From Alphaproteobacteria bacterium (GTDB lineage: Bacteria > Pseudomonadota > Alphaproteobacteria > SHVP01), in contig JAVJOO010000002.1 of assembly GCA_040216735.1 (NCBI GenBank), positions 833,118 through 897,117 of the forward strand: a DNA stretch of 64,000 nt, given 5' to 3'. Of the stretch, positions 57,393 through 64,000 are shown piece after piece (positions within the stretch are counted from its first letter, which is position 1; every line of letters starts with the position of its first letter). Below the pieces are notes generated by a model that had not been told where the DNA came from, did not search any database, and saw only the letters and a program-made list of their open reading frames with translations. The position numbers were made by a program, and so were the translations under genes.

Positions 57393-59924
57393 TCAAGATT
57401 GAGTTGCACCGCGTCCATTCCCCTTGCTTGGTTGCGGTCCAGGTTGAACGGGGTAGAGTTCTCGGAGGACCGCGAAGGGCGAGGCGGTCGCAGCGACCTT
57501 TGGTATTTTTTGTCTCCGGTTCTTGTGGGAAACAGGCCGCGATGCCGCAATCGAAAAGAGACCTTTGGTCTGATCGGATTGTCGGTAGCCGAGAAACTCC
57601 ATGGCCAGCGAGAATTCGCTGCGGGGAAACCCGATCAGAGACAGGAGTTGGGGGGTTTCTCGAACGGTTGGACCGACGCCTGCTAGCGCCTGGTCGAGGC
57701 GTTCGAGAGCATCGACACGGACGGCTCGACCGCCGATGCGCCAAAAACCGCAGGCCTTGAACAGGTCATGATCAATGTCTCGTGGTACTTCGAACGACAC
57801 CCTGCCTACGGGGAGGTCGAGGATTGGTCGGCCATGGAATACGCAGTGAAGTTCCAACGCTAAGACCGCGCGCTTTTGCTTGAGCATTGTCGCGAGATAA
57901 ACGAAGTAACGCCCAAACGTTACGCCGAGTCTTCTGAGTTGCTGTCTTTCGTTCGGGAGCAAATCCTTGAGCAAGTTGGCGACGTCCGTTGCACGGGTGA
58001 CGCCGAAATTTTCGACCAGTTGGTATGCTAGGCCGCGGCATGCTCCCTTGAACTCCATTCGATCGAGTTGAATCAGCGGGGCCAAGACTGTCGAGATATG
58101 CTTGTCGAGCCATCGCGTTACTCGCGACTGCAAGAGAGATCGATACCGGGCGTCTAACGTGGCGTCATCGTCAATCAGGTCGACCAAGGGGCGACGCACC
58201 AATTCGCCGCGGGCAAGGCGCGCGATCGACGCGCCTTGCCATTCTATAGTACCCGCCTTGATTTCGAAAAAGTCATCGTCGCTCGACAGGACTGCGCTTG
58301 CGCGCCGCTCCACCTCGGAGCGAAGTTCGCGGCGAATTGCCTTACGGTCGGATGCCGGTAGGTTGATGGAAGGTGAGAACTTCAGTCCACGCATTTTGCC
58401 GACGATAGCGCCGTCGACTGAGACGGCATCGTCCTCTTCCACCTGGACGGCAAGTGTGCCGGACTCACGGAGTCGCCGCAACGTGGCCACATGGTGCTTG
58501 TCGACAAACCGCTGCGTCAATCGTGCATGAAGTGCGTCGGACAGTCGATCTTCAACTGCGATCGCGCGTTCTTGCCAATGCCTCGGGGCTTCGACCCAAT
58601 CTCGCTGGTGTGCGATGTAGGTCCATGTCCGGATATGAGCGAGCCGCATCTGCAGTGTGTCGATGTCGCCGGATGTGCGATCGAGATGTTCGATATTGCG
58701 CGCGAGTAAATCGTGGGGGAGCCGTCGCGTCGCGCCGGCCAGGTGACGAAAGAGTTGGCCCAACAAATTGGTATGGGTTTCGTGAAGCATCTGTTGAAAA
58801 TCGGGAATGGTGCAGACCTGCCAAAGAAGCGAGACATTGGCGGGGGATCGCGCTGCCTGGGCGATGTCGGGCTCGCGGTAAAGGCTACGCAGCGTTTGGA
58901 TGTCGGAGGCCTCGTGGGCGGGTCGCAGAAAGCTCTTGCGGGGCGGTGCCTCAAGGCTTGTGATGAGGCCGGGAACGGACGAGAAGTCGAGATCGGCGTT
59001 ACGGTATCGAATCTGAGTCAAGGCTGGAAAACCATGCGATTCGACCGCGCTCACCAAATCGTCTTCGAACGGTTTCGCTTCCCCGGTTGTCCCGAATGTA
59101 CCGTCGTTCAAATGACGTCCGGCGCGACCGGCAACCTGGGCGATTTCCGCGGAAGTTAATCGCCGTTCGATCCGGCCGTCGAATTTATGTCGTGCCGCAA
59201 ATGCCACATGATCGATCCCAAGGTTGAGGCCCATCCCGACCGCGTCGGTGGCGACGAGGTAGTCGACTTCGCCCGCTTCAAACATGGCGACTTGGGCATT
59301 CCGGGTGCGCGGACTGAGCGCCCCCATGACCACGGCCGCGCCGCCTTTCTGGCGGCGCAGGACTTCGGCAATCGCGTAAACATCTTCAGCCCGGTAAGCG
59401 ATGACCGCTGAGCGCCGGGGTAGACGCGATAGCTTGTGGTGCCCCGCAAAGCTGAGACGGGAGAGCCGCGGGCGCCCCTCGATACGTACGCCCGGTATCA
59501 ATCGCTTTAGCAGCGGACGTATGGTGTCCGATCCCAGGAACATGGTCTCCTGGGTGCCGCGCGCCGAAATCAGCCGGTCGGTGAAGGTGTGTCCGCGCTC
59601 CGGATCGGCCGCGAGCTGGATTTCGTCGACAGCGAGGAACTCAACGGGCACGGAGATCGGCATGGCCTCGACCGTGCAGACCCAAAAGCGGGGCGAGCGT
59701 GGCACCAGACGCTCTTCGCCCGTCACCAGCGCAACCTGTTCGCCGCCGATCCGACCGGCAACGCGATCAAAGACCTCGCGGGCCAAGAGCCGGAGAGGCA
59801 GTCCGATCATCCCGCTCCGATGGGCGAGCAACCGCTCGACCGCCAGGTGGGTTTTTCCGGTGTTCGTCGGCCCAAGGACGGCGACTACCGGCGCGGGCGT
59901 TTCGATATCCATGGGCCGCGACAT
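57393..59924 (-). CDS. Suv3-like superfamily 2 RNA helicase
   Basis: An 843-residue ATP-dependent helicase. Walker A is GPTNTGKTH (residues 18-26), motif II is DEIQ, and motif VI is QVAGRAGRH. The tail of about 500 residues beyond the helicase core includes an extended helical region and a C-terminal basic end. It matches the Suv3-type helicase of alphaproteobacteria related to the mitochondrial degradosome helicase. Its start is ATG 59924. It is the first gene of the - strand set helicase-TerB-fdxA-carD. Expected role is RNA unwinding or decay; not shown by sequence alone. Confidence 0.85.
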   Translation of the reverse strand: MSRPMDIETPAPVVAVLGPTNTGKTHLAVERLLAHRSGMIGLPLRLLAREVFDRVAGRIGGEQVALVTGEERLVPRSPRFWVCTVEAMPISVPVEFLAVDEIQLAADPERGHTFTDRLISARGTQETMFLGSDTIRPLLKRLIPGVRIEGRPRLSRLSFAGHHKLSRLPRRSAVIAYRAEDVYAIAEVLRRQKGGAAVVMGALSPRTRNAQVAMFEAGEVDYLVATDAVGMGLNLGIDHVAFAARHKFDGRIERRLTSAEIAQVAGRAGRHLNDGTFGTTGEAKPFEDDLVSAVESHGFPALTQIRYRNADLDFSSVPGLITSLEAPPRKSFLRPAHEASDIQTLRSLYREPDIAQAARSPANVSLLWQVCTIPDFQQMLHETHTNLLGQLFRHLAGATRRLPHDLLARNIEHLDRTSGDIDTLQMRLAHIRTWTYIAHQRDWVEAPRHWQERAIAVEDRLSDALHARLTQRFVDKHHVATLRRLRESGTLAVQVEEDDAVSVDGAIVGKMRGLKFSPSINLPASDRKAIRRELRSEVERRASAVLSSDDDFFEIKAGTIEWQGASIARLARGELVRRPLVDLIDDDATLDARYRSLLQSRVTRWLDKHISTVLAPLIQLDRMEFKGACRGLAYQLVENFGVTRATDVANLLKDLLPNERQQLRRLGVTFGRYFVYLATMLKQKRAVLALELHCVFHGRPILDLPVGRVSFEVPRDIDHDLFKACGFWRIGGRAVRVDALERLDQALAGVGPTVRETPQLLSLIGFPRSEFSLAMEFLGYRQSDQTKGLFSIAASRPVSHKNRRQKIPKVAATASPFAVLRELYPVQPGPQPSKGNGRGATQS

Positions 59925-60094
59925 ACCGCCACCAGATCAGATCGTCGGCTGCTTCGACAAGGGGGGGTCAACAAATCCCTTGTGCACAGGCCCGGATTCG
60001 TCCTAAGGCCGGTCTGTGACATCGTTTTGTGGTGCCATCCCCGGTCGCTGCCGCCGATCGGCCGCAAATAGGCAAGGTACGTGAAACCACGAAA

Positions 60095-62002
60095 ATGAGA
60101 GAACCCAACAACCCTACGACCGGACGGACTCTGGGCCCTGTCTCGGATCTCGAACGCCACCTGCCGTCCGATTGGTGGCAGACGCTTTTCAATTCGCTGT
60201 ATCTCAAAACCGATGGCGATGTCGTCGAGAACGCGGCCAATACAAAGATCGACATCGATCTGTTGCTCAAAACCGCCGGCCTCGAATTAAACGATCACGT
60301 ACTCGATCTGTGTTGTGGGCAGGGCCGGCACACCCTCGAGTTGGCTCGGCGCGGTTTTCGGCATGTCACCGGGGTCGATAGGTCGCGCTACCTCGTTCGT
60401 CTCGCGCGGACGCGCGCGCGAAAAGAGGGGCTGAACGCAGCATTTCGCGAAGGCGACGCACGGACCGTTCGGTTGAAGCCTGCATCGTTCCACTGCGTCA
60501 TCATGATGGGGAACTCCTTCGGTTATTTTGACCGAGAGGAAGACGACGCAGCCGTCTTGGAAACCGCGAAGAAAGCGTTAGTCTCTCGCGGCACGCTCGT
60601 CATGGATATCGCCGACGGCGAGTGGATGAAGGATCGTTTCGAGCGGCGTTCCTGGGAGTGGATCGACGAGAATCATTTCGTTTGTCGAGAACGGAACCTG
60701 GCGCGTGATGGCAGGCGCTTGATCTCGCGCGAAGTAGTGGTACACGCCGAGCGCGGCGTACTCGCAGACCAGTTCTATTCCGAGCGCCTCTATACGCGAA
60801 AAGAAATCCAAGATCTGATGGAGTCGGTTGGTTTTACCCAAGTTCGCTTCCACGCCGAGGTGCAAAGCGATTCGTCTCGGAACCAAGACTTGGGGATGAT
60901 GGCCCACCGCCTCTTTCTCACTTCCGAAGCGCCGCCAAAGTCCACCGTGACGCGTAAGCGCGAGGTCCCCTTCCCGGAGGTGACCGTCCTGATGGGCGAT
61001 CCGCGGTTGCCCGATAGCGTCAAACTGGGCGGACAATTCAACCCCGAAGATCTCGACACAATCGAGCGTCTGAAAGAGGCTCTAGCTGAGATGGAAGGTG
61101 TTTCCTTCAAGTATCTCGACAACCACCAATCGCTCTGGACCGAGTTGCGTACGAATCAGCCAAGCTTTGTCCTCAATTTGTGCGACGAGGGATTCAATAA
61201 CGATGCGTTTTTGGAGCTCCACGTGCCGGCGATGTTGGAGATCCTCGGTGTGCCGTATTCCGGTGCGGCGCCGGCCGCGCTCGGGTTGTGCTACGACAAA
61301 GCACTAGTCCGCGCGGTTGCCCAGTCCCTCGACGTTCCAGTTCCGTCGGAGACATTCTTCGATCCCACCGATCAGGCCGCGACGCTCCCGGGCATCTTTC
61401 CGGCAATGATCAAACCGAACTTTGGAGATTCCAGTATCGGAATCACCAAGAACGCGGTCGTTCGAACGCCGGAAGAGGCCATCAACTACATCAACGAGCT
61501 CCGTGAACTCCTGCCGAACCGACCGCTGCTCGTCCAAGAGTACTTGGACGGTGCCGAGTACTCCGTCGGTGTCATCGGCAACCCCGGATTCGACTTCCAC
61601 GTCATGCCGGTGCTGGAGGTCGATTACAGCGGTTTGGATGCGGACTTGCCGAAAATCTTAGGTTACGAGTCAAAGTGGGATCCTTCTTCGGCGTACTGGA
61701 CGCAGATCAAATACAAAGAGGCCGATCTGCCGGAGGAGGAGCGGCGGCTTCTTGCCGATAATTCGCGGGCGTTGTTCGATCGGCTTGGATGCCGCGACTA
61801 TGCGCGCTTCGACTTCCGGGCGGATTCGGCGGGCCGGATCAAGCTGCTTGAGGTCAATCCGAACCCGGGCTGGTCGTGGGATGCGAAGATGAACATCATG
61901 GCGGGGTTCGAAGGGCTTAGGTACTCCGACCTGCTCAGGATGATCGTGGAGGCCGCACAGGCGCGTGTTGCGGCGCAGCGTGGGTTGGTGGCCGCGACCT
62001 AG
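60095..62002 (+). CDS. Fusion of a SAM methyltransferase and a D-Ala-D-Ala-ligase-like ATP-grasp enzyme
   Basis: A 635-residue protein with two enzymes. Residues 1-280 are a class I methyltransferase (motif I VLDLCCGQGRHT at 69-80, then HVTGVDRSRYL and MMGNSFGYFD). From about 295 to the end lies a Ddl-like ATP-grasp ligase: VTVLMGDPRLPD, NLCDEGFNNDAF, GVPYSGAAPAALGLCYDKAL, ATP-binding AMIKPNFGDSSIG, LLVQEYLDGAEYSVGVIG and the metal-binding RFDFRADSAG with EVNPNPGWS. All ATP-grasp ligands look intact. A carboxylate would be joined to an amine and a methyl added, in one polypeptide. It is divergent from the helicase gene. Substrates unknown. Confidence 0.85.
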   Translation: MREPNNPTTGRTLGPVSDLERHLPSDWWQTLFNSLYLKTDGDVVENAANTKIDIDLLLKTAGLELNDHVLDLCCGQGRHTLELARRGFRHVTGVDRSRYLVRLARTRARKEGLNAAFREGDARTVRLKPASFHCVIMMGNSFGYFDREEDDAAVLETAKKALVSRGTLVMDIADGEWMKDRFERRSWEWIDENHFVCRERNLARDGRRLISREVVVHAERGVLADQFYSERLYTRKEIQDLMESVGFTQVRFHAEVQSDSSRNQDLGMMAHRLFLTSEAPPKSTVTRKREVPFPEVTVLMGDPRLPDSVKLGGQFNPEDLDTIERLKEALAEMEGVSFKYLDNHQSLWTELRTNQPSFVLNLCDEGFNNDAFLELHVPAMLEILGVPYSGAAPAALGLCYDKALVRAVAQSLDVPVPSETFFDPTDQAATLPGIFPAMIKPNFGDSSIGITKNAVVRTPEEAINYINELRELLPNRPLLVQEYLDGAEYSVGVIGNPGFDFHVMPVLEVDYSGLDADLPKILGYESKWDPSSAYWTQIKYKEADLPEEERRLLADNSRALFDRLGCRDYARFDFRADSAGRIKLLEVNPNPGWSWDAKMNIMAGFEGLRYSDLLRMIVEAAQARVAAQRGLVAAT

Positions 62003-62066
62003 CCGGTTTGACACTCGCGACGCTGGTTTCTCATACTGATTTCGCATCTGCGAAAAAGTGAGACCG

Positions 62067-64000
62067 ATGACAAAGTTTGAGACACCGACGTTGGCCGAGT
62101 GGCAGGCCCTGGCAAAAAAGGAACTCAAGGGGGAGGCCATCGACAGTCTCGTTTGGCACACCCCCGAAGGGATACCCGTCAAACCACTTTACACCGAAGC
62201 TGATGCCGCACATCGCCTGCCGGGGCTCCCTGGGTTTGCGCCCTACTTAAGGGGGCCGCGGGCGAGTATGTACGCGAACCGCCCCTGGACTATTCGGCAA
62301 TATGCCGGGTTCTCGACCGCTGCAGAATCCAACGCCTTTTACCGGCGTGCCCTCGCGGCCGGGCAGACGGGCCTGTCCGTCGCATTCGATTTAGCGACTC
62401 ACCGCGGGTACGACTCCGATCATCCTCGAGTAGAGGGCGATGTCGGCAAAGCCGGCGTCGCGATCGATTCGGTCGAAGACATGAAGGCCCTCTTCGACGG
62501 CATTCCGCTCGACAAGGTCAGCGTATCTATGACGATGAACGGCGCGGTGTTGCCGGTACTGGCGGGCTATGTCGTTGCAGCCGAGGAACAGGGCGTGCCG
62601 ACCGAGAAGCTCTCGGGAACGATCCAGAATGACATTCTCAAAGAATTTATGGTGCGGAACACCTACATCTACCCGCCGGAGCCGTCGATGCGGATCGTTG
62701 CCGACATCATCGGCTACACGGCCCGCGAGATGCCGCGATTCAACTCCATTTCGATTTCCGGCTATCACATGCAAGAGGCGGGCGCGACGCTGGTTCAAGA
62801 GCTCGCCTATACGCTCGCTGACGGTTTGGAGTACGTCAAAGCGGCGATCGCCACCGGTCTCGACGTCGATGCTTTCGCACCACGGCTATCGTTTTTCTTC
62901 TGCATCGGCATGAATTTCTTCATGGAAGTCGCAAAACTTAGGGCCGCCCGGGTGCTGTGGGCAGAACTGATGCAAGCGTTCGATCCAAAAGACGTTCGGT
63001 CGTTGTCGCTGCGAACCCATTGTCAAACCTCCGGGGTCTCCTTGACCGAACAAGATCCACACAACAATGTCGTGCGAACCGCCTACGAAGCGATGGCGGC
63101 GGTTCTGGGTGGGACGCAAAGCCTCCATACGAACGCCTTCGACGAAGCGCTGGCGCTGCCTTCCGAGCTTTCGGCACGAATTGCCCGCAACACCCAACTC
63201 ATCCTTGCCGAGGAAACCGGCGTCACCCATGTGGTGGACCCGCTTGGCGGATCTTACTACGTCGAGGCTCTGACCGACGCGTTGGTCCAGGAGGCGAGAG
63301 CGCTGATCGAAGAGGTCGAAGAGCTTGGTGGGATGACCAAGGCCGTCGCGCAAGGTCTGCCAAAACTGCGCATTGAGGAATCTTCAGCCAGAAAGCAAGC
63401 CCGCATCGATCGCGGCGAAGAGGTCATCGTCGGGGTCAACAAATACAGAGTGGATAAGACGGACGATTTGGATTTGCTGGAGGTCGACAACCAACGCGTC
63501 CGGGCGCAGCAGATCGAAAGATTGAAAGCGATCCGGAACAGCCGCGATTCGGGCAAGGTCGACGCTGCGCTAAAGGCGCTACGCGCCGGCGCTAAGGGCG
63601 ACGGCAACCTCCTTGCGCTTAGTGTCGACGCCATGCGGGCGCGGGCGACGCTCGGCGAAGTGTCCGCAGCACTTGAAGACGTTTTCGGGCGTCACCGCGC
63701 GCAAACGATGGCGGTTTCGGGCGTGTACGGAGAGGCTTTCGATGACGACGCGGGATATTCGAATACGCGTCAAGCGGTCGATCGTTTTGCAGCGCGGGAG
63801 GGCCGGCGTCCAAGGATTCTGGTTGCAAAACTCGGGCAGGACGGACATGACCGTGGTGCCAAGGTCATTGCGACCGCGCTGGCCGATATTGGCTTCGATG
63901 TCGATATCGGCCCCCTCTTTGCAACGCCGAGCGAAGCCGCAAAGCAAGCAGTGGAGAACGACGTTCACGTAATCGGGATTTCCTCGCAGGCGGCGGCCCA
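62067..64000 (+). CDS. scpA: Methylmalonyl-CoA mutase (B12-dependent), 3' end beyond the window
   Basis: The reading frame from ATG 62067 is open to the right edge (644 codons). It begins [45 protein letters not shown] and [19 protein letters not shown] are hallmark pieces of the mutase TIM barrel. The cobalamin domain begins [20 protein letters not shown], where DGHDRG supplies the histidine that binds cobalt. The gene is cut after about 90% of its length (family about 710-720). It converts methylmalonyl-CoA to succinyl-CoA in propionate catabolism. It is downstream of the ATP-grasp fusion by 64 bases. Its cofactor is imported by the riboswitch-controlled btu operon. Confidence 0.96.
   Translation, partial: MTKFETPTLAEWQALAKKELKGEAIDSLVWHTPEGIPVKPLYTEADAAHRLPGLPGFAPYLRGPRASMYANRPWTIRQYAGFSTAAESNAFYRRALAAGQTGLSVAFDLATHRGYDSDHPRVEGDVGKAGVAIDSVEDMKALFDGIPLDKVSVSMTMNGAVLPVLAGYVVAAEEQGVPTEKLSGTIQNDILKEFMVRNTYIYPPEPSMRIVADIIGYTAREMPRFNSISISGYHMQEAGATLVQELAYTLADGLEYVKAAIATGLDVDAFAPRLSFFFCIGMNFFMEVAKLRAARVLWAELMQAFDPKDVRSLSLRTHCQTSGVSLTEQDPHNNVVRTAYEAMAAVLGGTQSLHTNAFDEALALPSELSARIARNTQLILAEETGVTHVVDPLGGSYYVEALTDALVQEARALIEEVEELGGMTKAVAQGLPKLRIEESSARKQARIDRGEEVIVGVNKYRVDKTDDLDLLEVDNQRVRAQQIERLKAIRNSRDSGKVDAALKALRAGAKGDGNLLALSVDAMRARATLGEVSAALEDVFGRHRAQTMAVSGVYGEAFDDDAGYSNTRQAVDRFAAREGRRPRILVAKLGQDGHDRGAKVIATALADIGFDVDIGPLFATPSEAAKQAVENDVHVIGISSQAAA

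Overview
The window is GC-rich, tightly packed chromosomal DNA of an alphaproteobacterium, most likely a Rhodospirillales-type heterotroph. The grounds are the CarD/FdxA/Suv3-type helicase neighbourhood, a FixJ-type response regulator, short intergenes, frequent ATGA/GTGA start-stop overlaps and GTG/TTG starts. No phage gene, IS element, integrase or CRISPR array was seen. Family names come from reading the translated sequence; no database search was run.

Layout. (1) 1-13.8 kb is a catabolic-looking block of short, often divergent or convergent genes: the C-terminal part of a vanillyl-alcohol-oxidase-type flavoenzyme, an Asp/Glu-racemase-fold protein, an aromatic-hydroxylase-type FAD monooxygenase, an ASCH protein, a flavoprotein dehydrogenase, a bicupin, an SDR, a methyltransferase, an aldo/keto reductase, a GST, two unusual alpha/beta-hydrolase genes and an amidohydrolase. 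(2) 13.9-21.9 kb reads entirely on the + strand: a LuxR-type regulator without ligand domain, behind palindromic operator-like sites, a small membrane protein, a pentapeptide-repeat protein, a third unusual alpha/beta hydrolase, a PvdQ/penicillin-acylase-type lipoprotein, a GH3-type acyl-adenylating enzyme and an AdoMet decarboxylase. A decayed glycerol-3-phosphate-acyltransferase-like gene lies at its end. (3) 22.4-29.2 kb is a lipid-modification cluster (COG2907 flavoprotein, DUF1365, cyclopropane-synthase-type methyltransferase, SDR, DUF6134, SnoaL-like, GPH transporter). (4) 29.2-36.7 kb holds a VOC protein, an RND pump whose adaptor carries two EF-hands, an esterase and a second pentapeptide-repeat protein. 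(5) 36.8-46.8 kb holds an amidohydrolase, a cobalamin riboswitch controlling btuB-btuF-btuC-btuD-tonB, and an orphan CoxL-type molybdoenzyme subunit. (6) 46.8-52 kb is a signalling block on the - strand: hybrid histidine kinase, FixJ-like regulator and REC-EAL phosphodiesterase. (7) 52-64 kb is largely conserved: PhyH oxygenase, tRNA-Arg(CCT), M48 protease lipoprotein, a degenerate metallophosphatase, CarD with a histone-like tail, FdxA, TerB, Suv3-type helicase, a methyltransferase/ATP-grasp fusion, and the start of methylmalonyl-CoA mutase.

How parts may work together. The riboswitch-controlled B12 uptake operon supplies cofactor that the B12-dependent methylmalonyl-CoA mutase at the right edge needs. 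In the 14-22 kb block an N-acyl-amide hydrolase lies 3 bases upstream of a GH3-type ligase and downstream of a LuxR solo, suggesting a make-and-break system for acyl conjugates; this is inference. Four alpha/beta-hydrolase domains in three genes share an H-x-[ST]-P and G-x-x-T-G-S signature in place of the usual oxyanion and nucleophile-elbow motifs, which looks like a distinct and possibly non-hydrolytic subfamily.
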